Shown: positions 1 to 9,843, counted from the stretch's first letter. The stretch is 64,000 nucleotides of DNA from Mycobacterium sp. URHD0025 (GCF_000426065.1 NZ_AUEQ01000006.1:434001-498000); one strand, 5' to 3'. Numbers and translations are program-made. The notes: generated by a model from the sequence alone, not told the origin.

Positions 1-1
1 G

Positions 2-1219
2 GTGCGGCTGCGCAGCACCGTCGCCGAAGAACCGAGTTCGGGCACCACGGCAGGGGTGTACATCCCTGCCACACTCTTGGCCCGCGACGGTGGCGACGCG
101 GTCGACGACCTGCCTTATGGGCGGCCCGTCGACGCCCATGCCGGGATCGCGACGGCCTTGTCGTCGGACGCCGACCCGGCCGATGCGTCGGTGTTCGGGT
201 CGGGCCCGGACGAACCCCACATCAACGGCGCCGAGGTGCCGTTCGACCTGCTGCCCCAGCGCAGTCCGGGTGCCAGCGGCATCTCGGAGTTGCCGGGCAC
301 GCTTGCCCCACAACCGGAACCGGACGCCGACGCGCCGGCCGAGGAGCAGGTGGAGGAGCCCGAGGGTGAGCCGGTCGGGGAGTGGCCACAGCAGTGGCCG
401 GTGCATACCGAAGAGAGTGCGGCCCTGGCCAAGGGCGAAGCAGCCAAGGGTGAGGCCGGCGCGGGGTCCGAGACGGAAGCCGATGACGACGTGGAGGCCG
501 GGCGCCAGGCTCCGACCAACACCTCGTCGTTCTTCGCCTCCCGCGGGCAGGCCGCCGTCAACGGCGTCAACGGTGCCGGGGCGGTCAACGAACTCAACGG
601 ACTCAACGGACTCAACGGGCTGAACGGTCACAGCGGTCTCAACGGTGCCAGCGACCTGAACGGCCACAGCGGCCTGAACGGCGCCGAGGGCGTCAACGGT
701 GCGGCGCATCATGCCGAGCGCGTACCCGAGGAACCGGTCGAAGCCGTCGCGGCCGAGGACGAAAGCTCGGATGTCCAAGGCGACTCGATCTATCAGTCGA
801 TGGTCTCGGAATTCGAGATCGACCCGACCACGCATGTGCGCAGTGCCGACCTGGACTGGCAGACGGTCTGGGAGAAGGGCTGGTCGGTGGCTGCCGCCGC
901 GCAGGATGCGCCGGTCGACCAGCACACCGAGGAAGGCCTGCCCATGCGTACGCCGGGCGCCCGTCTCGTGCCGGGCGGCGTCGCAGCCGTCGCCGCGGCA
1001 TCCGGCGAGTCCAACGGCCGTCACCGCAACGGTGGAGTGCACCGTAACGACGACGGCTCCGAGGCGGTAGCATCGGCAGACGAACCTGACAGCGGCATGT
1101 TCGCGGCATTCAAACCACGCGATCCCGAGGCTGTCCGGACGAGCACCAGCAACCTTTTCGGAGGCGTGCACGCCGGACGATCGCATGCCCGTGAGACCAG
1201 AGGAACCGATAACGAATGA
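2..1219 (+). CDS. mfpE: C-terminal part of conservon sensor histidine kinase (5' end outside window)
   Basis: The visible 405 residues are the low-complexity tail of a much longer protein; no kinase domain remains in the window, so the call rests on position. It is the first gene of a conservon (kinase, Roadblock, DUF742, GTPase) ending in MfpA, matching the Rv3365c-Rv3361c order. The tail is rich in Ala, Glu, Asp and Pro, with an Asn-Gly repeat block around residues 185-235 (Leu-Asn-Gly triplets). The last part (about 255-300, [14 protein letters not shown]) looks like a conserved patch. The stop overlaps the next start as ATGA at 1216-1219, so translation is coupled. The first in-frame codon is GTG at 2, but it is not a believable start because the frame is open to the window edge. 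Confidence 0.8.
   Translation: MRLRSTVAEEPSSGTTAGVYIPATLLARDGGDAVDDLPYGRPVDAHAGIATALSSDADPADASVFGSGPDEPHINGAEVPFDLLPQRSPGASGISELPGTLAPQPEPDADAPAEEQVEEPEGEPVGEWPQQWPVHTEESAALAKGEAAKGEAGAGSETEADDDVEAGRQAPTNTSSFFASRGQAAVNGVNGAGAVNELNGLNGLNGLNGHSGLNGASDLNGHSGLNGAEGVNGAAHHAERVPEEPVEAVAAEDESSDVQGDSIYQSMVSEFEIDPTTHVRSADLDWQTVWEKGWSVAAAAQDAPVDQHTEEGLPMRTPGARLVPGGVAAVAAASGESNGRHRNGGVHRNDDGSEAVASADEPDSGMFAAFKPRDPEAVRTSTSNLFGGVHAGRSHARETRGTDNE
560..705 (+). repeat. Asn-Gly coding repeat in the kinase tail
   Basis: Short degenerate in-frame repeats of AAC-GG(N) codons (Leu-Asn-Gly, Val-Asn-Gly, Ser-Gly-Leu-Asn-Gly) run through this part of mfpE. The copies cggactcaa/cgggctgaa are near-identical, so slippage could change their number between strains. 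The segment is probably an unstructured, glycine-rich linker. Confidence 0.75.
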
Positions 1220-1623
1220 CCCGTCCGACGCAGCGCGACTCCCTGGACTGGCTCGTGTCCAAGTTCGCCCGCGAGGTTTCCGGGGTGTCCCACGCGGTGC
1301 TGGTTTCGGCCGACGGACTACTGATGGCAGCCAGCGAACACATGCCCATCGAGCGGGCCGACCAGCTCGCCGCGGTGTCCTCCGGCCTGGCCAGTCTGGC
1401 CACCGGCGCATCCCAATTGTTCAACGGCGGCCACGTGATGCAGTCGGTGGTCGAGATGGAGAACGGCTACCTCCTGCTGATGCGGGTGGGTGACGGCTCC
1501 AACCTGGCCACGCTGACCGCCCCGTCGTGCGACATCGGACAGGTCGGCTACGAGATGGCCATCCTGGTCGAGCGGGTCGGTGCGGTGGTGCAGTCCTCCC
1601 GCCGCACGCCGCAACCGTCCTGA
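1216..1623 (+). CDS. mfpD: Roadblock/LC7 domain protein of the mfp conservon
   Basis: This 135-residue protein is a single Roadblock/LC7 domain with the usual opening ([20 protein letters not shown]) and the central [13 protein letters not shown] strand. Roadblock proteins in conservons act as dimeric GTPase regulators, probably for the GTPase two genes downstream. It corresponds to Rv3364c, whose secreted form has been reported to bind host cathepsin G (recalled knowledge). The ATG overlaps the mfpE stop by four bases, and 36 bases separate it from the next start. Cytoplasmic; no signal or membrane segment. Confidence 0.9.
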   Translation: MTRPTQRDSLDWLVSKFAREVSGVSHAVLVSADGLLMAASEHMPIERADQLAAVSSGLASLATGASQLFNGGHVMQSVVEMENGYLLLMRVGDGSNLATLTAPSCDIGQVGYEMAILVERVGAVVQSSRRTPQPS

Positions 1624-1659
1624 GTCCCCTGACCCCTTCTTGCCCTTCGCGAGGTGCCT

Positions 1660-2025
1660 GTGGACGAACCAGAAGCCACTGATCGACCGAGTTTGGTGCG
1701 GCCGTACACATTGACGGCCGGCCGTACCGACTCACGCGTGCATCTTCCGCTGGAAGCACCGGTGCAAAAAACCGACACGACGCGCGAACCGCGTTGGACG
1801 GGGCACGATGTGCGCGCACAGATCGTAGAGTTGTGCACCGGCAGTCCTTCGGTTGCCGAGATTGCCGCACATTTATCCCTCCCCCTCGGCGTGGCGCGCG
1901 TGCTGATCGGGGACTTGGTGACGCAGGGTTATCTACGGGTGGAAGCCACCCTCGATGATTCGGCTAGCTTCGACGAACGCCGCGAATTGATTGGAAGGAC
2001 CCTGCGTGGCCTACGAGCACTCTGA
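1660..2025 (+). CDS. mfpC: DUF742 conservon protein
   Basis: A 121-residue DUF742 protein with the family features: an N-terminal VRPYTLTAGRT segment, then a winged-helix-like region (SPSVAEIAAHLSLPLGVARV) and a basic C-terminal end. DUF742 proteins always occur in conservons between Roadblock and GTPase and are thought to be part of the membrane signalling complex; no enzymatic role is known. I chose GTG 1660 because GAGG lies five bases upstream; GTG 1654 is in frame but would sit on that ribosome-binding site. Its end overlaps the GTPase start by 20 bases. Confidence 0.88.
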   Translation: MDEPEATDRPSLVRPYTLTAGRTDSRVHLPLEAPVQKTDTTREPRWTGHDVRAQIVELCTGSPSVAEIAAHLSLPLGVARVLIGDLVTQGYLRVEATLDDSASFDERRELIGRTLRGLRAL

Positions 2026-2617
2026 TCCCCGCTCGGCCTCCGGCGGTGGCGCCCCCCGACGTGGGGCCGCGTCCACCAAGATCGTCATATCCGGCGGGTT
2101 CGGGGCAGGGAAGACGACTTTCGTGGGCGCGGTGTCCGAGATCATGCCGCTCCGTACAGAAGCGTTGGTAACCAACGTCTCTGAGGGTGTCGACGCCCTG
2201 GACGGAACCCCGGACAAGCGCACCACCACCGTCGCGATGGACTTCGGCCGGATCACCCTCGACGAGGATCTGGTGCTGTACCTGTTCGGTACACCCGGAC
2301 AGCGCCGGTTCTGGTTCATGTGGGACGACCTGGTGCGCGGCGCGATCGGTGCGATCATCCTGGTCGACGTACGACGCCTGCAGGACAGCTTCGCCGCGGT
2401 CGATTTCTTCGAGGCCCGCAAGTTGCCGTTCATCGTCGCGGTGAACGAGTTCGACGACGCACCAAAGCATCCCACCCAGGCCGTGCGCAAGGCCCTGGCG
2501 CTGCCGGAACACATCCCGGTGGTGGCCGTCGATGCCCGCGACCGCAACTCGGCCAAGGCCGCGCTGATCGCGGTCACCGAGTACTCGTTGACCACCCTCA
2601 GCGCGCTGCCCGGCTGA
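2006..2617 (+). CDS. mfpB: Conservon small GTPase, regulator of MfpA
   Basis: A 203-residue Ras-like ATP/GTP-binding protein of the conservon family. The P-loop GGFGAGKTT is at residues 30-38, a switch-II-like FGTPGQ motif replaces the usual DxxG, and NEFD serves as the G4 base-recognition motif. In M. smegmatis, MfpB acts with MfpA to protect gyrase from fluoroquinolones (established knowledge). GTG 2006 is preferred over the upstream TTG 1991, because GGAAGGA sits at 1993-1999, correctly placed for 2006. It overlaps mfpC by 20 bases and is three bases from mfpA, so both are translationally linked. Confidence 0.92.
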   Translation: MAYEHSDPRSASGGGAPRRGAASTKIVISGGFGAGKTTFVGAVSEIMPLRTEALVTNVSEGVDALDGTPDKRTTTVAMDFGRITLDEDLVLYLFGTPGQRRFWFMWDDLVRGAIGAIILVDVRRLQDSFAAVDFFEARKLPFIVAVNEFDDAPKHPTQAVRKALALPEHIPVVAVDARDRNSAKAALIAVTEYSLTTLSALPG

Positions 2618-2620
2618 GGC

Positions 2621-3196
2621 GTGGCAGCTGACGAAACGGCCTGGGCGGACAGGGAATTCACCGGCGTCGATTTCCGGACCGACGAATATGACCGCGCCCT
2701 GAGCCGGTTGCGCACCGATCGTGTGGTGTTCACCGAGTGCGATTTCAGCGGCGTGGACCTGTCCGAGTCACAGCATTTCGGCTCGGCGTTCCGCAACTGC
2801 ACGTTCCGCCGCGCCACGCTCTGGCACAGCACGTTCACCAACTGCAGCCTGCTGGGTTCGGTGTTCACCGAGTGCCGGCTGCGGCCGATCAAGATCGTGG
2901 AGTCGGATCTGACCCTGGCGGTGCTCGGCGGCTGTGATCTGCGCGGCGTCGACCTGTCGGACTGCCGGTTGCGTGAGGCCAGCCTGGTCGGGGTGGACCT
3001 GCGCAAGGCGGTGCTACGGCAGGCGGACCTGACCGGCGCCCGGGTGCAGGACGCCAAGCTCGACGAGGCCGATCTGCGCGGCGCCCGCGTCGACCCCACG
3101 TTCTGGACCACCGCGAAAGTTCGCGGCGCCAAGATCGACATCGCCCAGGCGCTGGCCTACTCGGCCGCCCACGGTCTCGACGTCCACGGCGGCTAG
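2621..3196 (+). CDS. mfpA: Pentapeptide repeat protein MfpA, DNA-mimic gyrase modulator
   Basis: A 191-residue protein made almost entirely of pentapeptide repeats (for example CDFSGVDLSE, ADLTGARVQD, ADLRGARVD) with Leu or Phe at the central position, folding into a right-handed quadrilateral beta-helix. The family length in mycobacteria is 183-192. MfpA dimers mimic B-DNA, bind DNA gyrase and lower fluoroquinolone action; the net acidic surface fits. The C-terminal helix (IDIAQALAYSAAHGL) corresponds to the dimerisation module. GTG start at 2621, three bases after the mfpB stop, last gene of the conservon. The downstream ABC transporter converges on it with 18 bases between stops. Confidence 0.95.
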   Translation: MAADETAWADREFTGVDFRTDEYDRALSRLRTDRVVFTECDFSGVDLSESQHFGSAFRNCTFRRATLWHSTFTNCSLLGSVFTECRLRPIKIVESDLTLAVLGGCDLRGVDLSDCRLREASLVGVDLRKAVLRQADLTGARVQDAKLDEADLRGARVDPTFWTTAKVRGAKIDIAQALAYSAAHGLDVHGG

Positions 3197-3214
3197 CTTC
3201 TCAGCGAGACGAAC

Positions 3215-5872
3215 TCAGCCGGCCTTCAGGCGGATCTTCCAGCGCACGAAGCTGACGTAGAACACGGACAGCGCGGCCAGCATCGCCATGTCGAAGAGCC
3301 ACGTGCTGGTGGTGTGCTCCCAGTGCGCGTCCTTGGGTGTCAGTGGCCCGGGTACCAGGCGGATCAGGTCGACGGTCGAGGCCGACGCGGCAAAACCCCA
3401 CCGTGCGGGGGTGATCCAGGACAACTGGTCGAGCCCGACACGGCCGGTCACCGGAATCATGCCGCCGGAGAACACCAGCTGGCTCATGATCGCGACCACC
3501 AGCAGCGGCATGATCTGCTCGTTGGATTTGGCCAGCGCCGACAGCGCCAGGCCCACCATCGCGGCGGTGACGGTCGTGGCGGCCATGCTGGCGAACAGCT
3601 CGAGGGATCGGTTGGGCAGGAACACGCCCTTGTCCACCGCGCCTTCGCCCCAGCCCTTGCCCGCGATGGTGATGGCTGTGACGATCGCGGACTGCACGAT
3701 GGCGAACACCGAGTACACGCAGACCTTGGCCAGCAGATAGGCGGTGGTGGACAGGCCGACGGCCTGCTCACGGCGGAAGATCGCCCGCTCGCCGATGAGG
3801 TCGCGGATGGTCAGTGCGGTGCCCATGAAGATCGCGCCGACGTTGAGCAGCACCAGGATCTGGCCCGGCTCATTGGGTGCGTCGCCCATCGGGTTGGGTA
3901 CGCCGAAGCCGACGGTGCCGGGCACCGACAGCGACAACACGCCCATGATGAACGGCAGCAGCGCCAGGAAGATGAAGTAGCCGCGGTCGGAGATGATCAG
4001 CCGCATCTGCCTGCGGGCGATCGTGGAGAACTGGCGCAGCAGGCTCGTCTTGGCGGGTTCACCCAGGTCGGTGGGCTGTTTCGAGGATGCCTCGGCCGCG
4101 GGTGCCGGGCCGGTGCGGGCCAGAAAGCGCCGGTGGGCCTCGGCCGGATCGCCCGCGACGGTGCTGAAGATGTCAGCCCAGTTGGTGGTGCCGAGTTCGG
4201 GGCCGATCTGGTCGGGCGGGCCGCAGAAGGCCGTCTTGCCGCCGGGGGCCAGCAGCAACACCTGATCGCACACGTCGAGGTAGGTCAGCGAGTGCGTGAC
4301 GACCAGTACCACACGGCCGGCATCCGCGAGCTGGCGCAGCATCGTCATCACCTGGCGGTCGAGCGCCGGGTCCAGGCCTGAGGTGGGCTCATCGAGGATC
4401 AGCAGTGACGGGCCGGTCAGCAGTTCGAGTGCGACCGAGGCGCGCTTGCGCTGTCCGCCGGAGAGCTTGTCGACGCGGGTGTCGAGGTGCTTGGTCATCT
4501 CGAGTTCCTCGAGCACCTGCATGACGACCTGTTCGCGGTCTTCCTTGGTGGTGTCGGGTGGCAGCCGCAACTCGGCGGCGAACATCAGCGCCTGCCGGAC
4601 GGTGAGCTGGCCGTGCACCACGTCGTCCTGCGGGACCATGCCGATCCGGGAACGCAGCGAGGCGTACTCGGCGTGGACGTCGTGGCCCTCGAAGGCGACG
4701 GTGCCGCTGGTCGGATGTGTGTAGCCGGCGACCTGTTTGGCGAACGTCGACTTGCCCGCGCCGGACGGCCCGATGACCGCCGTGAGGGTGCCCGGCCGGG
4801 CGTCGAGCGAGATGTTGTCGAGCAACGTCTTGTTGCCCTCGATGGTCCAGGTCAGGCCGCGCACCTCGAGCCCGCCGGTGCGGGTGTCGGCCTCGGTCTC
4901 GCTGCGGCGCACCAGGGTGCCGCCGGAGAACACCAGGTCGACGTTGCCGATGGTGATCACGTCACCGTCGTGCAGCACCGCCGAGTCCACCCGCGCGCCG
5001 TTGACGAACGTGCCGTTGATGCTGCGCTCGTCACGGATCTCGGTGCCGCCGGGCAGAGGGATCAACGTGGCGTGATGCCGTGAGGCCAGTACGTCGGGGA
5101 TGACGATGTCGTTGTCGGTGTTGCGGCCGATCTTCACCGCGCCTGCCGGCGCCGCGGCGGTGCGCCCGGGCCGCAGGATCTTCATCATGCTGGTCGCGAT
5201 GTTGCCGCCGGGCTCGCTGCTGCCGCGGTCTGGCGTGGCCGCGGGACCCATCGTGGTCGGGGCCTGGGCCGGGTTCGCGTTGTTGCGGACCGGCTGCGAC
5301 TGATACGCCTGCGGCCCGCTGGGGTGACCGGCCTGCGGCCCGCTCGGATACCCGGCTTGTGGTCCGCTGGGGTAGCCGCCCTGCGGCCCGCTCGGGTATC
5401 CGGTCGACGGCGTCGGGTAGCGCGGTTGCGGGCCGGAGGCGTAGCCCGGGCGCTGGGCCGCAGGTGGCTGACCGTATTGCTGGCGTCCGGGAGCGGCTGC
5501 CTGGGTGGGCCAGGCGCCGCTGGGCCGGTTGGCGATCGGTACGGCCGCGGTCGGCGTCCGGCCGACGGAGCCCTGGTGTCGTCCGACCTCGAAGGTCACC
5601 TGGGGTCCGTCCGGGTTGCCGATGTTGACCACCTGGCCGTCATGGATGTCGATCGAGGGCACCCGGCGGCCGTTGGCGTACATGCCGTTGAGGCTGCCGT
5701 TGTCGATCGCGACCCATCGGCCTTGGTCGAAGCGCAGCACCAGGTGCGCGCGCGAGATCAGCGGGTGGGCAATGCGGACGTCGGCTCGGAGGTCTCGGCC
5801 GATGACGACATCGTTGCCCGGGGCAAAGGTACGGGTCGATCCGTCGTAACGAACGGTCAGCGCAGGGCTCAT
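3215..5872 (-). CDS. FHA-domain ABC exporter, Rv1747-like half-transporter
   Basis: An 885-residue protein with two N-terminal FHA domains (residues about 10-95, with GRDLRADVRIAHPLISRAH, and about 240-320, with GRNTDNDIVIP), an ABC domain (Walker A GPSGAGKST, signature LSGGQRKR, Walker B LLILDEPTSGLD) and a C-terminal ABC-2 membrane domain of about six segments. M. tuberculosis Rv1747 (865 aa) has the same layout; its FHA domains bind phosphothreonines placed by the kinase PknF, and it is linked to export of cell-envelope lipids. Here no kinase is adjacent. The inter-FHA linker carries a YPSGPQxG repeat (about residues 155-195). ATG 5872 is preferred to TTG 5881; TAGAGT lies eight bases upstream, suggesting a leaderless mRNA. 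Confidence 0.92.
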   Translation of the reverse strand: MSPALTVRYDGSTRTFAPGNDVVIGRDLRADVRIAHPLISRAHLVLRFDQGRWVAIDNGSLNGMYANGRRVPSIDIHDGQVVNIGNPDGPQVTFEVGRHQGSVGRTPTAAVPIANRPSGAWPTQAAAPGRQQYGQPPAAQRPGYASGPQPRYPTPSTGYPSGPQGGYPSGPQAGYPSGPQAGHPSGPQAYQSQPVRNNANPAQAPTTMGPAATPDRGSSEPGGNIATSMMKILRPGRTAAAPAGAVKIGRNTDNDIVIPDVLASRHHATLIPLPGGTEIRDERSINGTFVNGARVDSAVLHDGDVITIGNVDLVFSGGTLVRRSETEADTRTGGLEVRGLTWTIEGNKTLLDNISLDARPGTLTAVIGPSGAGKSTFAKQVAGYTHPTSGTVAFEGHDVHAEYASLRSRIGMVPQDDVVHGQLTVRQALMFAAELRLPPDTTKEDREQVVMQVLEELEMTKHLDTRVDKLSGGQRKRASVALELLTGPSLLILDEPTSGLDPALDRQVMTMLRQLADAGRVVLVVTHSLTYLDVCDQVLLLAPGGKTAFCGPPDQIGPELGTTNWADIFSTVAGDPAEAHRRFLARTGPAPAAEASSKQPTDLGEPAKTSLLRQFSTIARRQMRLIISDRGYFIFLALLPFIMGVLSLSVPGTVGFGVPNPMGDAPNEPGQILVLLNVGAIFMGTALTIRDLIGERAIFRREQAVGLSTTAYLLAKVCVYSVFAIVQSAIVTAITIAGKGWGEGAVDKGVFLPNRSLELFASMAATTVTAAMVGLALSALAKSNEQIMPLLVVAIMSQLVFSGGMIPVTGRVGLDQLSWITPARWGFAASASTVDLIRLVPGPLTPKDAHWEHTTSTWLFDMAMLAALSVFYVSFVRWKIRLKAG

Positions 5873-5939
5873 CGCGCTCAACTCTATCGGTACTTTTCAC
5901 CGGGGCTGGGCCGTTGCGGCGGTGTCGCGGCGTGTGACG

Positions 5940-7718
5940 ATGGCTCACATGGTTTCTGAAAGGTCGCGGAAGACGGCCGGCCGGGTGCTGGGCGTGCTGC
6001 GGTCGGTCGGCACGGTGCTGGCCGGAGCGGCAGTGGTGTTGTTGGTGTGGGCCGCGGTGCTGGGCGCGTGGGCGCGGTTGGCCGCACCGCGCAGCGCCGC
6101 CGAAAGCGCCTGGTACGTGGTCGGCCTGCACCGCTGGGGCGACGCTTTGCCGAACCGGATGGCTTTGGCCGTGGCGGTGATCGCGGTCGTGTTGATCGCG
6201 GCGATGGCCTACGGCGTCTGGCGTGGACACACGGGCCGTGACCTGGCCGCGACTCCGGCTGGGACGGCAGGCGTGGCGGCGCTGCTGTTCATCGCCTACG
6301 TCAGCCAGGGGATCCCGGAGTTCTACCGGATGGTGATGGACAGTTCGCCGGTCACCGCGGCCTTGCCCGCCGGCATGGCGTCGTGGTGGTTGTGTCTGGC
6401 CGGTGCGGCGGCGACGTTCCTCGCGGCGCGGGCCGTCCCGCGGCTGGACCGCGCCGCGGCGAGGTTGCTGGCTGTCGGTGCAGCGATCGCCGTCGTGGTT
6501 GCCGCGGTGGTGACCGTGGGCGCGTTGCGGGCTGGTGACGACGGGCGCTTCGTCGATGCGACGACGGCCTCAGCTACCGATGTTCCGGCGGTGCCCAACT
6601 CGTTGGGGAAGCGGACGTTCACGGTGTCGGTGCCCGACGCGTTCTCCGACCAGCGCCTGCCGGCGTATGACATCGCTTCTGCCGGAGCGGGTTTCGCGGT
6701 GTACCGGGACGGCCGCATCACGGCCTACGGTCCCGACGGCAAGGAGCGCTGGCACTACGCCCGTACCGGGCCCGGCGATGTGGGCGTCACCGGGATGCGG
6801 GTCATCGACGGTGGCGCCACGGTCTTGGCCTTCATCGACGGCGGTCTTGTCGGCCTGGACGCCATCACCGGGCAGCGGTTGTGGATCGGTGCGGCCACAG
6901 ATCTGCAGGAGGCCGCCCGCGGGCGTTTCAGTGTTGCGACCGGTCCGTTCATCGTCGGTTGGAACGACGAACGCATCTGGACCCGGTATGACGGTCGGAC
7001 CGGCCGCGCGATGTGGAGCGTGCCCGCACCGCACCCCGGATGCGGCATCGTCGAACCTCTGGTGACCGCTTCGGGTGTGGTGTCGACGGTCCAATGCCAG
7101 GACGGCAAGGTCTGGTTGACGGTGCTCGATCCCGAAACCGGGGAAACCGGTTGGGACACAGTGCTGACGGACAAGCCGATCGACCCGTCGTTGCCGATCG
7201 AACAGCGCTACCTCAAACTCGGGGCCAGGCCGGCGAACGGTATCGGAGTCTTCGTTTCACTGCTCGGATCCGGTGCGCCGGGCGGTGCACTGTATGCCGA
7301 CATCGCTCACCGTGTGGTGACCGCATTACCGGCAGACGGGCGTCCCGCGGAAACATACGGTCCCGGTGAGGACTTCGTGGTGTGGTATCTGACCGACCGC
7401 GCCACCCGACTGACCCTGTTCGGTCCTGACGGGCATCAGCGATGCCAGGTTCCCGATGGCGTCGAGCCGGTTCGGACGAATGTGCCGAGCCTACGAGTCG
7501 ATCAGCCTGCCTTTGTCACGTTCCCTGACAGCCTGGTGCTCGCCGACCGTGGTCCCCGGGGCGGCGCGGGATCGCTGCGCACGTTCGACGCGAAGACCTG
7601 CGCTCAGACCGCGACGGTCCCTGCCGAGTCGGTCGAAGGACTCGTCCCGACCCCGGGCGCCGTGTTGGTGCTGCGGCGCGACGGGCAGGCGCTGCAGGTC
7701 GACGGGTACACCCCTTAG
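5940..7718 (+). CDS. Membrane-anchored beta-propeller (PQQ-like) protein
   Basis: About 592 residues. The first 200 residues hold roughly five hydrophobic segments (for example VLAGAAVVLLVWAAVLGAWA and AAIAVVVAAVVTVGALRAG). The rest is an extracytoplasmic region with repeated blades of the PQQ/BamB type (VYRDGRITAYGPDGKERW, GLDAITGQRLW, VLDPETGETGWDT). Such proteins usually act as periplasm-side scaffolds; no substrate can be named. It is transcribed divergently from the FHA transporter, with 67 bases between starts. ATG 5940, ATG 5949 and GTG 5922 are all possible starts with no clear ribosome-binding site. Confidence 0.75.
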   Translation: MAHMVSERSRKTAGRVLGVLRSVGTVLAGAAVVLLVWAAVLGAWARLAAPRSAAESAWYVVGLHRWGDALPNRMALAVAVIAVVLIAAMAYGVWRGHTGRDLAATPAGTAGVAALLFIAYVSQGIPEFYRMVMDSSPVTAALPAGMASWWLCLAGAAATFLAARAVPRLDRAAARLLAVGAAIAVVVAAVVTVGALRAGDDGRFVDATTASATDVPAVPNSLGKRTFTVSVPDAFSDQRLPAYDIASAGAGFAVYRDGRITAYGPDGKERWHYARTGPGDVGVTGMRVIDGGATVLAFIDGGLVGLDAITGQRLWIGAATDLQEAARGRFSVATGPFIVGWNDERIWTRYDGRTGRAMWSVPAPHPGCGIVEPLVTASGVVSTVQCQDGKVWLTVLDPETGETGWDTVLTDKPIDPSLPIEQRYLKLGARPANGIGVFVSLLGSGAPGGALYADIAHRVVTALPADGRPAETYGPGEDFVVWYLTDRATRLTLFGPDGHQRCQVPDGVEPVRTNVPSLRVDQPAFVTFPDSLVLADRGPRGGAGSLRTFDAKTCAQTATVPAESVEGLVPTPGAVLVLRRDGQALQVDGYTP

Positions 7719-8623
7719 GCGGGTGTATTGGCCAGCGTGGGAACGGCTTCTGCGGGGTAGCGGTCCTGGGCGTCCCAGACGTCCCAGGTCTGCACGGCCC
7801 AGAACACGGCGAACAGCACGATGAGGGCGAGCTCGACGGCGATCACCCAGAAGTGCCATCCCAGGATCAGCAGCACGACTCCGGCCACGATGGTGACGAG
7901 CATGAGCGTGGCGATGGTCGCGTAGAACCTGGCCAGGTGCCGGCGCACGGCGGCTCTGGCGTAGCACGCGTGGTAGACCGCCACCAGAGTGATGGCCAGG
8001 AACATGGCCACCGCCGCGATCACGTGTGCGTGGTCGGCGAACCAGCCCCACAACATCAGCGGCGCGCCGGCGATAGAGATGACCAATAGCGCTGCCGGCA
8101 ACCATTTTTCGATACTCAGGAGCGTGGTGGCAATCGTCTTCCACGGTGAGGCGGCCTCTTCGCAGGAGGGGGCCGACGCCACCGGTGCTGACTGTGGACG
8201 GCGCCAGCGCTCCAGCGCCAGGTACATCCCGGTGGCTGCGGCGACGGCCACGAACAATGCGGCGACGTTGTTGGCGACACCGCCGAACGGGTCGGTCACC
8301 GTGGGAAGCCAAGGGCGGCAGAGGTCGTCGGGGCCGGTGGGCACGAGGGCCACGATGAACGCCATGAAGCCCGAGTAGTTCAACAGCGCGTCCTCACCGA
8401 CCCGGCTGCCCTTGTACGCGATCAGGCAGATGCCGATGGCGCACAGTGAGGCCAGGAACACCGCGTGGGTACGGGTGTAGAAGAACGCGCTGATCGAGCC
8501 CTGCGGGCAACTGTGCGCCCACGTCAATGCCAATGAGGTCAACAGAAACACCACCAGCGCGACCAGGCCGACCCGCACATAGCGGTAGGTCACCATCGTG
8601 TCACTGGTGAAATCTGTGCTCAC
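7715..8623 (-). CDS. Polytopic membrane protein, function unknown
   Basis: A 302-residue protein with seven or so membrane segments ([19 protein letters not shown] near the N-terminus, then [26 protein letters not shown], a pair around 175-235, and two near the C-terminus). I do not recognise a family motif. GTG 8623 is chosen as start because it forms a GTGA overlap with the stop of the upstream oxidoreductase (8620-8623); an internal ATG at 8596 lacks a ribosome-binding site. Its stop overlaps the end of the converging beta-propeller gene by four bases. It probably forms a two-gene operon with the flavin oxidoreductase, so a redox-linked membrane role is possible but not shown. Confidence 0.7.
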   Translation of the reverse strand: MSTDFTSDTMVTYRYVRVGLVALVVFLLTSLALTWAHSCPQGSISAFFYTRTHAVFLASLCAIGICLIAYKGSRVGEDALLNYSGFMAFIVALVPTGPDDLCRPWLPTVTDPFGGVANNVAALFVAVAAATGMYLALERWRRPQSAPVASAPSCEEAASPWKTIATTLLSIEKWLPAALLVISIAGAPLMLWGWFADHAHVIAAVAMFLAITLVAVYHACYARAAVRRHLARFYATIATLMLVTIVAGVVLLILGWHFWVIAVELALIVLFAVFWAVQTWDVWDAQDRYPAEAVPTLANTPA

Positions 8624-9843
8624 CTCACAAGTGTGTCCGGAGCTCCCGTCACCACGCAATGGGTATGGCTGTAGATGGTCGGCATGCACATGTTGCAGTG
8701 TGTGCAAAGCGATTTGACCGAACCCTTGTCTTCCTCGGCCTTGATCCGGTTGAGCAGGTCCGGCTCGGCGAGCAGCGCGCGGCCCATCGCGATGAATTCG
8801 AAGCCGGCCGCCATCGCCCGGTCCATGGTCTCGCGGTTGGTGATGCCGCCCAGCAGGATGATGGGCATGGTCAGCTCGGCGCGGAACTTCTCGGCGTCGC
8901 GCATGAGATACGCCTCGTGGTAAGGGTATTCGCGGAAGAACTTGTTGCCGCTCATCCGGATCCCCCAGCTGATGGGGGGTTTGAAGTTCGCGGCGAACTC
9001 CTTGACCGGGGCGCCGCCGCGGAACAGGTACATGGGGTTGACCAGCGAGCTGCCCGCGGTGAGTTCGATGGCGTCCAGGCCGCCGTCCTCCTCGAGCCAC
9101 TTCGCCGTCTGCAGCGACTCGTCGATCGGGATGCCGCCGCGGACGCCGTCGCTCATGTTGAGCTTGGCGATGACGGCGATCTTCTTGTCGCCGTGCTTGT
9201 CGACGGCGTCGCGCACCGCGCGCACCAGTCCGCGGGCCACCTTCGCCCGGTTCTCCAGCGATCCGCCGAACTCGTCGGTGCGCCGGTTGATGAGCGGGGA
9301 CAGGAACGAGCTGGCGAGGTAGTTGTGGCCGAGGTGCACCTCGACCGCGTCGAACCCGGAGTCGATGGCCAGCCGCGCGGCGTTGGCGTGAGCTGCGGTG
9401 ACCTCGCGGATGTCGTCGAGCGAGGCTTTCTTGGCAAACCGCATCGACAGCGGGTTGAAGAACCGCACCGGCGCGAGCGCCGTGGCCTTGTTGGTCCGGG
9501 AGTTGGCGACGGGCCCGGCGTGGCCGATCTGGGCGCTGATGGCCGCGCCCTCGGCGTGGATGGTCTCGGTGAGTTTGGTCAGTCCGGGCACGGCCTCGGG
9601 CCGCATCCAGATCTGCCAGCCGTCGGTGCGGCCGCCGGGAGCCACCGCGCAGTAGGCGACGGTGGTCATGCCGACGCCACCGGCCGCGGGCAGTCGGTGG
9701 TAGTTGATCAAATCGTCTGTGACCAGCGCATTGGGCGTGGACGCTTCGAAGGTGGCGGCCTTGATGATGCGGTTGCGCAACGTCACGGGGCCGAGCTTGG
9801 CCTCACTGAAAACATCAGTGAACACATTGGGCTGAGTGTTCAT
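8620..9843 (-). CDS. Old Yellow Enzyme family NADH:flavin oxidoreductase with C-terminal cysteine cluster
   Basis: A 407-residue TIM-barrel flavoprotein (FMN) of the Old Yellow Enzyme / 2,4-dienoyl-CoA reductase group. Visible family motifs are [10 protein letters not shown] at the N-terminus, [28 protein letters not shown] (substrate His/Asn pair) and [13 protein letters not shown] near the FMN phosphate. The end carries CTHCNMC followed nine residues later by another Cys. This resembles the 4Fe-4S site of dienoyl-CoA reductases, but the protein stops soon after and lacks their second FAD/NAD(P)H domain. It corresponds in position to Rv3359. ATG 9843 is the first methionine of the conserved domain. 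Divergent from folD. Confidence 0.9.
   Translation of the reverse strand: MNTQPNVFTDVFSEAKLGPVTLRNRIIKAATFEASTPNALVTDDLINYHRLPAAGGVGMTTVAYCAVAPGGRTDGWQIWMRPEAVPGLTKLTETIHAEGAAISAQIGHAGPVANSRTNKATALAPVRFFNPLSMRFAKKASLDDIREVTAAHANAARLAIDSGFDAVEVHLGHNYLASSFLSPLINRRTDEFGGSLENRAKVARGLVRAVRDAVDKHGDKKIAVIAKLNMSDGVRGGIPIDESLQTAKWLEEDGGLDAIELTAGSSLVNPMYLFRGGAPVKEFAANFKPPISWGIRMSGNKFFREYPYHEAYLMRDAEKFRAELTMPIILLGGITNRETMDRAMAAGFEFIAMGRALLAEPDLLNRIKAEEDKGSVKSLCTHCNMCMPTIYSHTHCVVTGAPDTLVR

Noticed and set aside
560..705. Possible CRISPR-like or direct repeat array
   Set aside because: Repeats are short, in frame and without spacers; they encode Asn-Gly repeats of a protein tail.
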